Origin: NCEH01 sp040049195
Lineage (GTDB): Bacteria > Pseudomonadota > Alphaproteobacteria > Rhizobiales > Xanthobacteraceae
Strand: one strand, 5' to 3'
DNA: 64,000 nt
Assembly: GCF_040049195.1 (NCBI RefSeq)
Contig: NZ_JBDZDL010000001.1
Shown here: piece by piece, positions 25,994 to 34,736 of the stretch
Numbering within the stretch: the first letter of the stretch is position 1
How the letters are laid out: each line of letters opens with the position of its first letter
Notes under the pieces: model-generated
What the model saw: the letters and a program-made list of their open reading frames with translations, nothing else
Told to the model about the DNA's origin: nothing
The model's database searches: none
Position numbers and translations under genes: made by a program

Positions 25994-26917
25994 ATGATGC
26001 TTTCCACCCGACAGCTTCGCTATTTCGAGGCCCTTTCGCGCCACCGGCATTTCGGCCGCGCGGCCGAGGAATGCGCGGTCACCCAGCCTGCACTCTCCAT
26101 GCAGGTGAAGGAGATGGAAGCCTTCCTCGGGGTCGATCTGGTCGAGCGTGGCCGCAACGGCGTCAGCCTCACGGCGGCCGGGGAGGAAGCGGCGCTGCGC
26201 GCGCGTGCCGTGCTCGCCTCCATCGCCGATCTCGAACGGGCGATCCGTGCGCGCGGGCGGCTGCTGGAAGGCCGGCTGCGCCTCGGCGTCATTCCCTCGG
26301 TCGCGCCCTACCTCTTGCCGCGCCTGCTGCCGGAAGTGGGTCTCCAGCACCCCGGCCTTGAACTCGCCCTGCGCGAAACCCAGACCGAGCAGCTCATCGC
26401 CGAGCTGGCCAACGGCAGCCTGGATCTGCTGATCCTCTCCCTGCCGGTGGAGCATCCGGCGCTTGCGACCATGCCGCTGTTCGATGATCCCTTCCTGCTG
26501 GCTATCCCCGAGCCGGCCGGCACCGGACCGCCGTTCGCCTCGCCCGACCAATTGGCGCCGGAGGACCTGCTGCTGCTGGAGGACGGGCATTGCTTCCGCG
26601 ACCAGGCGCTGCAGGTGTGCGGCGCCATGGACCAGAAGCGGCTGCGCCGGTTCGGCGCGACCAGCCTCTCCACCCTGGTGCAACTGGTGGCCAACGGGCA
26701 GGGCATCACCTTGCTGCCGGACATGTTCGTGCAATCGGAGGGCGGCGCCATCCCGCGCGTGCGGCTGATGCGATTCCCCGAGCCGCAGCCCAGGCGCACC
26801 ATCGGCCTCGTCTGGCGCAAGACCTTGCCGTTTTCCACCGATGTGGATGCCTTCGCCCGGCTGGTAGAGGCATGCCGGCCGCGCGCCACGCCGCGCCCGG
26901 TGCTCACGCCGCTCTGA
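25994..26917 (+). CDS. oxyR: Peroxide-sensing LysR regulator OxyR
   Basis: A 307-residue LysR-type regulator. The N-terminal helix-turn-helix is LRYFEALSRHRHFGRAAEEC..TQPALSMQVKEME (8-42). The effector domain carries the two redox cysteines at 200 and 209 in EDGHCFRDQALQVCG, the hallmark of OxyR. It should activate divergent katA when oxidised. ATG 25994 or 25997 can start it. No Shine-Dalgarno sequence is possible between the palindrome and the ATG, so translation may be leaderless or weak. Confidence 0.92.
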   Translation: MMLSTRQLRYFEALSRHRHFGRAAEECAVTQPALSMQVKEMEAFLGVDLVERGRNGVSLTAAGEEAALRARAVLASIADLERAIRARGRLLEGRLRLGVIPSVAPYLLPRLLPEVGLQHPGLELALRETQTEQLIAELANGSLDLLILSLPVEHPALATMPLFDDPFLLAIPEPAGTGPPFASPDQLAPEDLLLLEDGHCFRDQALQVCGAMDQKRLRRFGATSLSTLVQLVANGQGITLLPDMFVQSEGGAIPRVRLMRFPEPQPRRTIGLVWRKTLPFSTDVDAFARLVEACRPRATPRPVLTPL

Positions 26918-27091
26918 GCTTTGCGGGGCGGCGCTTTCACGCCTCTCGCCGGGCCACTGACCGCGCTCGCGCGCCGAAGCCTGTCGCGGGCGGGCCCTGT
27001 GGGCGCCGAGGTGCCATGCGCTCTTGCGCCGCGCCTGAGCCTTGCCACCCGCGCGGTTCGCGGCTAAGCCCGCTGAAAGCGTGAGGATGGA

Positions 27092-28174
27092 ATGGCTCAG
27101 GACGGTCTCAATTATCGCGACGCGGGGGTCGATATCGATGCCGGGAACCGGCTTGTCGATCTCATCAAGCCGCTGGTCAAGGCGACCGCCCGGCCTGGCG
27201 CCGAGGCCGATATCGGCGGATTCGGCGGCCTGTTCGATCTCAAGCGCGCCGGCTTCCTCGATCCGCTGCTGGTCGCCACCACCGACGGCGTCGGCACCAA
27301 GCTGAAGATCGCCATCGAGACCGGCAAGCACGACACCATCGGCATCGACCTCGTCGCCATGTGCGTGAACGATCTGGTGGTGCAGGGCGCAGAGCCCCTG
27401 TTCTTCCTGGATTATTTCGCCACCGGCCACCTCACCCCGGATGTCGGCGCGCAGATCGTCGCCGGCGTCGCGCGCGCCTGCAAGGAGGCGGGATGCGCGC
27501 TCATCGGCGGGGAGACCGCCGAGATGCCGGGCATGTATTCGGAAGGCGATTACGATCTCGCCGGCTTCTCGGTGGGCGCGGTGGAGCGCTCCGCCGTGCT
27601 GCCCCGCCCCGACGTGGGGCCGGACGACGTGATCCTCGGCCTTGCCTCTTCCGGCATCCATTCCAACGGCTATTCCCTGGTGCGCCGGATCGTCGAGCGC
27701 GCGGGCCTCCCCTGGGACGTGGAGGCGCCGTTCGCGCCCGGCATCGACCTCGGCGTGGCGCTGCTGGAGCCGACCCGGCTCTATGTGCGCAGCGTGCTCG
27801 GTGTCATCCGCCAGACCCATGCGGTGAAGGCGCTCGCCCATATCACCGGCGGCGGCATCACCGAGAACCTGCCGCGCGTGCTGCCGCAGGGCACCCTCGC
27901 GCGCATCGACCTGTCCAATCTCATCGTGCCGCCGGTGTTCCGCTGGCTCGCCCAAGCGGGCGGCGTGGCGCCGGAGGAAATGCTCCGCGCCTTCAATTGC
28001 GGGGTCGGCATGGCGGTGGTGGTGGCGGCCGAGGACGCGGAACGGGTGGCCGACGCGTTCGCGGACATGGGCGAGAGCGTGATCCGCCTCGGCGTCATCG
28101 AGCCCGGCGAGGGCGCGGCCCGCGTGGTCTATGACGGCGCGCTGGGCCTCGATGCGCCGGAGGCTGGCGCCTGA
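27092..28174 (+). CDS. purM: Phosphoribosylformylglycinamidine cyclo-ligase (AIR synthetase)
   Basis: A 360-residue PurM, which closes the imidazole ring of 5-aminoimidazole ribotide with ATP in purine synthesis. Recognised: YRDAGVDIDAGNRLV, LVATTDGVGTKLKIA, IGIDLVAMCVNDLVVQGAEPLFFLDY, GCALIGGETAEMPGMY and AHITGGGITENLPRVLP. GAGG lies 5 bases before ATG 27092. The stop and the start of purN share one base (TGATG), so the two are translationally coupled, the usual purMN arrangement. Confidence 0.96.
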   Translation: MAQDGLNYRDAGVDIDAGNRLVDLIKPLVKATARPGAEADIGGFGGLFDLKRAGFLDPLLVATTDGVGTKLKIAIETGKHDTIGIDLVAMCVNDLVVQGAEPLFFLDYFATGHLTPDVGAQIVAGVARACKEAGCALIGGETAEMPGMYSEGDYDLAGFSVGAVERSAVLPRPDVGPDDVILGLASSGIHSNGYSLVRRIVERAGLPWDVEAPFAPGIDLGVALLEPTRLYVRSVLGVIRQTHAVKALAHITGGGITENLPRVLPQGTLARIDLSNLIVPPVFRWLAQAGGVAPEEMLRAFNCGVGMAVVVAAEDAERVADAFADMGESVIRLGVIEPGEGAARVVYDGALGLDAPEAGA

Positions 28175-28824
28175 TGCACAAGAAGCGCGTCGCCATCCTG
28201 ATTTCCGGCCGCGGCTCCAACATGGCGGCCCTGGTCAAGGCCGCCGAGGCGCCCGATTTCCCCGCCGAGATCGCCCTCGTGGTTTCCAACCGGGCGGATG
28301 CGGCCGGCCTCGCGTTCGCCGAGGACGCCGGCATCCGCACCATGGTGCTGAGCCATCGTGATTTCGCCGACCGCATCGCCTTCGATGCCGCGCTCGACGC
28401 GCATTTGCGGATCGAGGGCATCGAGATCATCTGCCTCGCCGGCTTCATGCGCATTCTCACTCCCTGGCTGGTGGAGCGCTGGCGCGACCGCATGATCAAT
28501 GTGCACCCCTCGCTGCTGCCGAGCTTCAAGGGCCTGGACACCCATGCCCGCGCGCTGGAGGCGGGCGTGCGCTTCCACGGCTGCACGGTGCATCTGGTGC
28601 GGCCGGAAATGGACAATGGGCCGATCGTGCTGCAGGCGGTGGTGCCGGTGCGGCCCGACGATACGCCCGAGGCGCTGGCCGAGCGGGTGCTGGCGCAGGA
28701 GCACATCATCTATCCGCGCGGGCTGGCCCTGCTGGCCGGCGGGCGTATCCAGGTGAAGGACGAGCGCGCCATCATCTCCGGCGCGCGCACCCCCATCGAC
28801 GTGCTGATCGCCCCGCGGGTGTGA
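28174..28824 (+). CDS. purN: Phosphoribosylglycinamide formyltransferase
   Basis: A 216-residue PurN using 10-formyl-tetrahydrofolate to formylate GAR. The N-terminal ISGRGSNMAALV binds phosphate. The catalytic segments are LAGFMRIL and NVHPSLLPSFKGLDTHARALEAG (N..H..S), and HLVRPEMDNGPIVLQ carries the conserved aspartate. Length is typical. It is coupled to purM by a one-base overlap. Confidence 0.96.
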   Translation: MHKKRVAILISGRGSNMAALVKAAEAPDFPAEIALVVSNRADAAGLAFAEDAGIRTMVLSHRDFADRIAFDAALDAHLRIEGIEIICLAGFMRILTPWLVERWRDRMINVHPSLLPSFKGLDTHARALEAGVRFHGCTVHLVRPEMDNGPIVLQAVVPVRPDDTPEALAERVLAQEHIIYPRGLALLAGGRIQVKDERAIISGARTPIDVLIAPRV

Positions 28825-28913
28825 CCGGGGCGGCGGAGGGGGCGGCGGAGGGCGCGGTCCGGCGGCGCCTCGGCCTGACGGTGCCTTGACCCGCCGCGAA
28901 GGGACAGGTGGGC

Positions 28914-29573
28914 ATGACATCCGCGCCTTCGAAGCCCGGCGCCGCGCGCCATCCCCTGGTGCTCGCGACGCTGATGACCGGGGCGGCCGGCTATGTGGAC
29001 GCGGTGGGCTATGCCCAGGCGGGCGGGCTCTATCTCTCCTTCATGAGCGGCAACACCACCCGCCTCGGCACCGCGCTCGCGGCGCTGAACCTGCATGTGC
29101 TCCTCGGCACGGCCATGGTGATCTGCGCATTCGTGATCGGCGCGGTTGCGGGCACGCTGGTGGTGGAAGCGCCGGTGCGCCGGCCCATGCTGGCGGTGCT
29201 GGGGGTTGAAATCGCGCTGCTGTGCGGCGCGCTGGCTTTGGTGGCGGCGGGCAGCCTGATGCCGCCGCTGTTCCTGATCTCCATCGCCATGGGCATGCAG
29301 AATTCCGCGCACCAGGTGGTGCTGGGGGCGGACGTGGGCAAGAGCTTCGTGACCGGGGCCCTGTTCAGCTTCGGCCAATCCCTTGTTGCGGCGGCCAAGG
29401 GGCGGGTGCGGCCGATGGAATGCGCGATCTACGGCCTCTCCTGGCTCACCTTCATCGCCGGCGTGGCGCTCGGCGCCCTCACCGTCACCGCCTTCGGCCT
29501 CTTCTTCGCCTTGCTGATTCTGGTGGGGGTGCTGGGGGTGGCTATGATGGGGATTTGGAGCGGGCGGGTTTAG
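28914..29573 (+). CDS. DUF1275 (YoaK-like) membrane protein
   Basis: A 219-residue integral membrane protein with about six hydrophobic segments. It has the family opening LVLATLMTGAAGYVDAVGY..GGLYLSFMSGNTTRLG and MGMQNSAHQVVLGADVGKSFVTGALFSFGQSL. The biochemical function is not known. ATG 28914 is preferred over GTG 28908. It follows purN by 89 bases and may be in the same transcript. The AT-richer islet begins right after its stop. Confidence 0.85.
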   Translation: MTSAPSKPGAARHPLVLATLMTGAAGYVDAVGYAQAGGLYLSFMSGNTTRLGTALAALNLHVLLGTAMVICAFVIGAVAGTLVVEAPVRRPMLAVLGVEIALLCGALALVAAGSLMPPLFLISIAMGMQNSAHQVVLGADVGKSFVTGALFSFGQSLVAAAKGRVRPMECAIYGLSWLTFIAGVALGALTVTAFGLFFALLILVGVLGVAMMGIWSGRV

Positions 29574-29728
29574 GGGGGTATCCGAAGTACGGGCACAAGC
29601 AGCTTGTGAGGATGAGCAGAGGGCAATGGTACGACGTGAGAACTTTTAGCGATGGCACAAAAGGAATTAAGTTGGCCCGCGATCCCATCTGCTCCGCTCA
29701 ATTTCGTTCGGCTGCGACCGATCTTTGC

Positions 29729-30487
29729 CTATGGATCGGCTGCAATTGCTGCAGCCAGCGCCGGCTTCCAAAAGGCTCGCGCTTCATCCATCCAGATCTG
29801 TTCCATTTCCTTCAAGTCGAGGTTGCACCCCCGGAGCGCAATGCAAGCGTGGGAGACAAGATCCGAAGCAATGTCGAGCAGAAAAAAAAGCTCTCGGTAT
29901 CGATTTGCGTTCCATGGTCGCGGCTGGGAGTACAGGTGCGCGATGTGGTCATCGCGGAAAGCAGCTAAATTTGCTGCTGCTCGCCGACTATCAGGAGATG
30001 TCAGGCGGCGTGCAGTATCGTCGCAGCGCTGCAGAGCCGCCAGGCAATCTCCGGCCCAAGTCTGCGACATGTGCCGAAATTTTCCATCCCAACCTCTCTC
30101 GGCTATTTCGAGGATTTTGGCACGGCAGCGCTTTTGCTTAAGAAAGTGCAAGAATACTGGGATTGACGCCAAATCGCTTCGGTTGAAGGCCATCCCTACC
30201 GACTGACCCTGACGGCCGCGCGGTCTCTCGAACAGCTTGCTGAGCGATAAAATTAGCGCGGTCTGCGTGCTGTTGCGAAGCACATTGTAGCAATTGGCGC
30301 CATCGAAAGTTCGCCCCCGATAGTCCGCCATTACGATATCATTTCCGGCCTCAAGAGTCGCCTTTGCCCAGATGGCATCTCTGGTTTGGTTTTCGAGGGC
30401 CTTCAGCATTAGCTCGAGCCGAGACATGGCAACTGCAATTGATATTGGCGGCGCGCGTTTAGCTTTCCTCTTTTGACTTGCTGCCAC
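29729..30487 (-). CDS. HEPN/AbiU2-like protein, possible defence or toxin protein
   Basis: A 252-residue mostly helical protein. NCYNVLRNSTQTALILSLSKLFERPR (66-91) and FRDDHIAHL (177-185) resemble the AbiU2 branch of HEPN proteins. R178 and H184 in RDDHIAH fit the HEPN Rx4-6H RNase motif. Known HEPN proteins act in phage defence and toxin-antitoxin systems; any such activity here is inference. GTG 30487 has a strong GGAGG six bases upstream. Base composition is clearly more AT-rich than the neighbours, suggesting transfer. A 54-codon ORF overlaps its start by 29 bases. Confidence 0.55.
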   Translation of the reverse strand: MAASQKRKAKRAPPISIAVAMSRLELMLKALENQTRDAIWAKATLEAGNDIVMADYRGRTFDGANCYNVLRNSTQTALILSLSKLFERPRGRQGQSVGMAFNRSDLASIPVFLHFLKQKRCRAKILEIAERGWDGKFRHMSQTWAGDCLAALQRCDDTARRLTSPDSRRAAANLAAFRDDHIAHLYSQPRPWNANRYRELFFLLDIASDLVSHACIALRGCNLDLKEMEQIWMDEARAFWKPALAAAIAADP

Positions 30488-30623
30488 TTCCGCCTCCGAT
30501 TGGGATTCTGCTCGCCCGTACCTTTATAATTCTCGCCTCGATGCTTCCCACTGTTGTCTTCAAGAATTCCTCGGCGACGGAGTACGAGGGTCGAACCGCC
30601 AGTTCGCGCGCCGCACTGCTCAT
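30459..30623 (-). CDS. Small ORF overlapping the HEPN-like gene start
   Basis: A possible 54-residue protein beginning MSSAARELAVRPSYSVAEEF and ending in a Gly/Ser/Lys-rich tail. It overlaps the first 29 bases of the HEPN-like gene in another frame, and its 3' end supplies that gene's GGAGG site. This layout resembles antitoxin-toxin pairs with coupled translation. There is no good Shine-Dalgarno before its ATG and no family match, so it may be chance. Confidence 0.3.
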   Translation of the reverse strand: MSSAARELAVRPSYSVAEEFLKTTVGSIEARIIKVRASRIPIGGGSGSKSKEES

Positions 30624-30733
30624 ATTTCTGTTTCAGGATTTTTGCATGGCGGCTGATGTCCGCAAAACGAGGCGGCGGCCATCAACGCCCGGTACCGGCA
30701 GCGAGCCATTGTCGTCCAACGACCCCTCCCCCC

Positions 30734-32836
30734 TCACACCTTCCCCACCCGCACCCGATTATCATGAAACGCCGCCCCGCCCACCGGGGCCACGGGGTCG
30801 GCGCCGGTGAGGGTGTTGATGCCGCGGCCGCCCTTGTGCGCGCCGTTGGGGTGGATCTGCTCGGCCACCACCACGCCGCGCCGCACGCCGTCGAACAGGC
30901 GGGCGGCCAGGCTCACGCGGCCGCGCGGGTTGGAGACCTCCACGCTGTCGCCCTCGGCGATGCCGAGCGGGGCGGCGTCGTCCGGGTGGATCAGCAGGGT
31001 CGGCCCGCCCTCCTTCTTCGCGGAGGTGGCGGTCTGGTTGAAGGTGGAATTCAGGAAATTGCGCGCCGGCGCGGTCACGAGGCGGAACGGATGCTCCGCC
31101 GTCGCCTCCTCGATCACCGCCCAATGGTCGGGAAATTCCGGCATGGCGGCGACGCCGAATTTCTCCGGCGCGGCGAACGGCACCTTGTCCCAGCGCGGTT
31201 TGAGGCGGAAGCGCCCGTCGCGATGGCCGAAGCCGTTGAGATAATGGGCGGTTTCGAAATCCGGCTGCACGTCCTTGAAGCGCGCGGCCTCCAGTTCCTC
31301 CAGCGTGCCGCGCTCGGAGGCGCGCAGGGTCCAGTCCACCAGCTCGCGCGCGCTCATCTCAAAGCCTCGATGCTGCGCGCCGAGGCGCGGGGCGAGCGCG
31401 CACAGCAGATCATGGTTAGAGCGGCATTCGCCCGGCGGCTCCACCAGCTTCGGGCCCATCTGGATGTGCTGGTGCCCACCGCTGAGATAGAGGTCGTCAT
31501 GCTCGGTGAACATGGTGGCGGGGAAGACGATGTCCGCCTGCCGCGCCGTCTCGGTGAGGAAATGCTCGTGCACCGCCACGAACAGGTCCTCGCGCGCGAA
31601 CCCGCGCTTCACCGCTTCCTGGTCCGGCGCGACGCTCAGGGGATTGGTGCTCTGGATCAGCATGGCGTGCACCGGCGGGCCGTCATAGAGCGCCGCGCGG
31701 TCGCCGGTGAGGATGGCGCCGATGCGCGACTGGTCGAGTTCGCGCGTGGTGCCGTCGCGCACGTCCAGCCCCTCGATCAGCGTCTTCTTCAGCCGGTAGA
31801 TGCCGGAATTGGAATGGAAGGCGCCGCCGCCCTCGTGCTGCCAGGCGCCCGAGACCACGGGAATGCAGGAAGCCGCATGCATGTTCACCGCGCCGTTGCG
31901 GCTGCGCGACAGGCCGTAGCCGAGGCGGAAATAGCTTTTCGGCGTTAAGCCCACCAGCGCCGCGAAGGCTTCGATCTCCTCCACGCTCAGCCCGGTGATG
32001 GCCGCCGCCCAGGCGGGCGTGCGGGTTTGAAGATGGGCTTCCAGGGCCTCCGCATCATTGGCATAGCGGGCGAGATAGGCGCGGTCGGCGCGGTTGTCGC
32101 GGAACAGCACGTGCATCACCGCGCAGGCGAGCGCGCCGTCGGTGCCGGGGCGGATCAGCAGGGGCATGTCCGCCTGCTCCATGGTGGGGGTGCGATACAC
32201 GTCCACCACCGCGATCTTCGCGCCGCGTTCCTTGCGGGCGCGGACGGCGTGGGTCATCACGTTCACCTGCGTCGCCACCGCATTGGTGCCCCAGATGACG
32301 ACGAGGTCCGCCGCGCGGCTGATCTCGCGCGGGTCGGCGCCCGCGAGCCGCCCGGTGCCGGCCATATAGCCGCTCCAGGCGGGGTTCACGCAAATGGAGG
32401 AGAAGAAGCGCGAATAGCCCTTGGCATGGGTCAGGCGGTTGATGCCGTCGCGCATCACCAGGCCCATGGTGCCGGCATAATAATAAGGCCACACGCTCTG
32501 CGCGCCATGGGCGTGCTCGGCGGCGCGCAGGGCTTCGGCGGTGCGGTCCAGCGCCTCGTCCCAGGAGATGGGGGCGAACTGGGTGGAGCCCTTGGGCCCG
32601 GTGCGCCTGAGCGGCGTCATCAACCGGTCCGGATGGTGCGCGCGCTCGGCATAGCGGGCGACCTTCGCGCAGATGACGCCGGCGGTATAGGAATTGTCCG
32701 CCGCCCCGCGCACCCGGCCGATCCTGTTGTCCGCCAGCACCTCCACCTCAATCGCGCAGGTGGAGGGGCAATCGTGCGGGCAAACCGAGGCGCGCATGCG
32801 CGGCGCATCCAGCTGCGGGCGGACGTGATCGTTCAT
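30734..32836 (-). CDS. Molybdopterin-dependent oxidoreductase (DMSO reductase family)
   Basis: A 700-residue molybdenum (bis-MGD) enzyme with an N-terminal 4Fe-4S site: C19, C23, C27 (CPHDCPSTC) and C56 (VICAKV). Core motifs are GTNAVATQVN, GYGLSRSRNGAVNMHAASCIPVVSGAW and the C-terminal cofactor domain NSTFNQTATSAKKEGGPTLL..HPDDAAPLGI. No Tat signal is visible, so it is probably cytoplasmic. The substrate cannot be told. Relatives act on formate, nitrate, sulfoxides or thiol compounds. No partner subunit is next to it. Confidence 0.88.
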   Translation of the reverse strand: MNDHVRPQLDAPRMRASVCPHDCPSTCAIEVEVLADNRIGRVRGAADNSYTAGVICAKVARYAERAHHPDRLMTPLRRTGPKGSTQFAPISWDEALDRTAEALRAAEHAHGAQSVWPYYYAGTMGLVMRDGINRLTHAKGYSRFFSSICVNPAWSGYMAGTGRLAGADPREISRAADLVVIWGTNAVATQVNVMTHAVRARKERGAKIAVVDVYRTPTMEQADMPLLIRPGTDGALACAVMHVLFRDNRADRAYLARYANDAEALEAHLQTRTPAWAAAITGLSVEEIEAFAALVGLTPKSYFRLGYGLSRSRNGAVNMHAASCIPVVSGAWQHEGGGAFHSNSGIYRLKKTLIEGLDVRDGTTRELDQSRIGAILTGDRAALYDGPPVHAMLIQSTNPLSVAPDQEAVKRGFAREDLFVAVHEHFLTETARQADIVFPATMFTEHDDLYLSGGHQHIQMGPKLVEPPGECRSNHDLLCALAPRLGAQHRGFEMSARELVDWTLRASERGTLEELEAARFKDVQPDFETAHYLNGFGHRDGRFRLKPRWDKVPFAAPEKFGVAAMPEFPDHWAVIEEATAEHPFRLVTAPARNFLNSTFNQTATSAKKEGGPTLLIHPDDAAPLGIAEGDSVEVSNPRGRVSLAARLFDGVRRGVVVAEQIHPNGAHKGGRGINTLTGADPVAPVGGAAFHDNRVRVGKV

Positions 32837-32917
32837 GGGCGAAGCAACTCCTCCGCCTCCTTATAGCCGCCCCGGCCAGACGTATCGAGCCGGCGCGTGA
32901 TCCCGGCGCCTCAAACG

Positions 32918-32951
32918 ACATCGCCCCCGGCGTTGCGGCCGGAGGCGATGG
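32918..32951 (-). terminator. Hairpin after the first TerC gene
   Basis: An imperfect inverted repeat, ATCGCCTCCGGCC-loop-GCCGGGGGCGAT on the minus strand, lies 30 bases past the TerC-family stop and is followed by GTCGTTTGA. The stem is strong and the U-tract weak. Confidence 0.45.
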
Positions 32952-32981
32952 GAACCGGGCGTGTGGCCGCAGGCTGGCGCG

Positions 32982-33722
32982 TCAGGCGGCGTGCACCTTC
33001 TCCTTGCCACGGCCGCGCAGCAGCAGCCCGAGGAGAACCACCACCACGGCGCCGACGGCGCTGGCCAGATAATGCGGCAGATTGGCGGGCTTCAGCCCGT
33101 TGGGCGCTTCGGAATCGGGCTTCACCCATTCCGGATTGACGCTCTGCATATAGTGCAGGGACATCACGTCGCCGACCACCATCTCCCCCGCGATCCAGCC
33201 CAGCAAGGCCGCGCCGGCCCACACCAGAAGCGGCAGGCGGGTGAGGATCGCCATCACTAGCTGCGAGCCGGCGATGATGAGCGGGATGGTGAGCAGCAGG
33301 CCGAAGATGAACAGCTCAGGATGGCCGCGCGAGGCGGCGGCGATGGCCACCACATTGTCCAGGCTCATCACCGCATCGGCGATGGCGATGGTGCGCACCG
33401 CCTTCCACAGGCTGTCGGAGGCGGCGACCTCGTGCGCCTCGCCCTCATTGTCGGTGACGAGCTTGACCGCGATCCAGACCAGCAGCAGGCCGCCGGCAAC
33501 CTTCAGCAGCGGAATACCGAGCACATAGGAGACCGCGAGGGCGAAGATGATGCGCAGGCCCACCGCTGCGCCCGCGCCGAGCAGAATGCCCCAGCGGCGC
33601 TGGCCGGGCGGCAGCGAGCGGCAGGCGAGCGCGATCACCACCGCATTGTCGCCGGACAGCAGCAGGTCGATCCAGATGATCTGGAGAAGCGAGACCCAAA
33701 AGGTCGGATTGGAAAAATCCAT
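32982..33722 (-). CDS. TerC-family membrane protein (YjbE-like)
   Basis: A 246-residue integral membrane protein of the TerC superfamily with about seven hydrophobic segments. The two acidic helix motifs are LLSGDNAVVIALACRSLP (near 20-37) and DAVMSLDNVVAIAAAS (near 115). TerC proteins are linked to metal export, including manganese, and to metallation of exported proteins, though not all members are characterised. ATG 33722 has AAGG upstream. It lies 139 bases after a paralogue with its own terminator between, so the two are probably separate transcripts. Confidence 0.85.
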   Translation of the reverse strand: MDFSNPTFWVSLLQIIWIDLLLSGDNAVVIALACRSLPPGQRRWGILLGAGAAVGLRIIFALAVSYVLGIPLLKVAGGLLLVWIAVKLVTDNEGEAHEVAASDSLWKAVRTIAIADAVMSLDNVVAIAAASRGHPELFIFGLLLTIPLIIAGSQLVMAILTRLPLLVWAGAALLGWIAGEMVVGDVMSLHYMQSVNPEWVKPDSEAPNGLKPANLPHYLASAVGAVVVVLLGLLLRGRGKEKVHAA

Positions 33723-33822
33723 GCGACAGTCCTTTTGCCTGACTCCGATGGGCTTCCGCGTGGGCGGCGAAAGCGCCGAGCGACGCACCGTAGTTTCTGA
33801 CGTTACGGCAGGTATGGGGCGC

Positions 33823-33846
33823 AAAAAAGGGGGCGGCTGCCCCCTT
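33823..33846 (-). terminator. Rho-independent terminator after the second TerC gene
   Basis: On the minus strand AAGGGGGC-AGCC-GCCCCCTT is followed directly by TTTT, 16 bases after the stop at 33862. A classical strong terminator. Confidence 0.9.
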
Positions 33847-33861
33847 CTGGAATGGTCTTGC

Positions 33862-34566
33862 TCAGTTGTGCGAGGCCGCCTGCTTGGCGTGGCGGATGCG
33901 GCCGATGATCCAGGCGATGGCCACCACGAGCACGGCGCCAGCCACAGCGGCGGGCAGATGCCAGGCTTCGCTCGCATCATGGCCGCCGATCCGGTCGGTG
34001 ACGGCGACGTCGCTCAGCAGCATTTCGCCGGCCACCCATCCGAGCAGGGCAGCTCCCGCCCAGATCAGGATCGGGAATCGATCGAGGACCGCCATGACGA
34101 TGGAGCTGCCGGCGACGATCAGCGGAATGGAAATGGCGAGGCCGAAGATCAGCAGGGTCCAATTGCCGTTGGCGACAGCGGCCACCGCCACCACATTGTC
34201 GAGGCTCATGACGATATCGGCGATCGCCACGGTGCCGACGGCCTTCCACAGATTGTCGCTGGCCGCCACCGCCTCGTCCGACTCCTCGTTGGGGAGCGCA
34301 AGGTCGACGGCGATGTACATCAGGGCGAGGGAGCCGACCACTTTCAGCCAGGGCAGCGCCAGCAAGGTGGCGACGAGGCCGGTGAACACGATCCGCAGGC
34401 CCACCGCCACGCCCGCGCCGAGCACGATGCCCCAGCGGCGCGTCTTCTCGGGCAGCGAGCGGCACGCCATGGCGATCACCACGGCATTGTCGCCGGACAG
34501 CAGGATATTGATCCAAATAATCTGCAGCAGCGCGAGCCAAAGCACCGGAGAGTCTAGCGACATCAT
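33862..34566 (-). CDS. TerC-family membrane protein (YjbE-like), paralogue
   Basis: A protein of about 234 residues and a close relative of the gene downstream. Both share LLQIIWI, LLSGDNAVVIAxACRSLP and SLDNVVAxAA. It has about seven hydrophobic helices. Start is ATG 34566 or 34563, with a G-rich GGTGGGGG just before; a longer frame to 34632 is less likely. Tandem duplication is the simple origin. I looked for a yybP-ykoY manganese riboswitch upstream and could not support one. Confidence 0.85.
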   Translation of the reverse strand: MMSLDSPVLWLALLQIIWINILLSGDNAVVIAMACRSLPEKTRRWGIVLGAGVAVGLRIVFTGLVATLLALPWLKVVGSLALMYIAVDLALPNEESDEAVAASDNLWKAVGTVAIADIVMSLDNVVAVAAVANGNWTLLIFGLAISIPLIVAGSSIVMAVLDRFPILIWAGAALLGWVAGEMLLSDVAVTDRIGGHDASEAWHLPAAVAGAVLVVAIAWIIGRIRHAKQAASHN

Positions 34567-34670
34567 ACCCCCACCCATCTGGAGACCGCGTTCCCTGCGG
34601 GTATGCTGCGTCTGGTGCGCCGTATTATGCATTCCCTAACGGGAGGCTAATGGAGACGCGCAGGGTCCAC

Positions 34671-34722
34671 AACCAAAACCGGACACCGCGCCGCGCAAAA
34701 AGCATTGTGCGCCGCGGCGTCC
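34671..34722 (-). terminator. Probable terminator after ndk
   Basis: On the minus strand a long imperfect stem (GGACGCCGCGGCGCA pairing with TGCGCGGCGCGGTGTCC across a loop containing TTTTT) is followed by GGTTTTGGTTG. It lies about 15 bases after the ndk stop. Confidence 0.5.
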
Positions 34723-34736
34723 GTAGAGGAAACGTC

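Noticed and set aside
25874..27955. 1195-residue minus-strand frame continuing upstream of katA through oxyR and purM
   Set aside because: Only the last 501 residues are catalase; the rest is antisense to two clear genes.
29574..29968. Plus-strand frame antisense to the HEPN-like gene (reads ..WYDVRTFSDGTKG..)
   Set aside because: No ribosome site, out of any family, and it overlaps a better-supported gene with GGAGG before its start.
33723..33822. Possible yybP-ykoY manganese riboswitch upstream of the TerC genes
   Set aside because: The conserved GGGGAGUAG and GACxUUUUGACC-type elements were not found in either leader.
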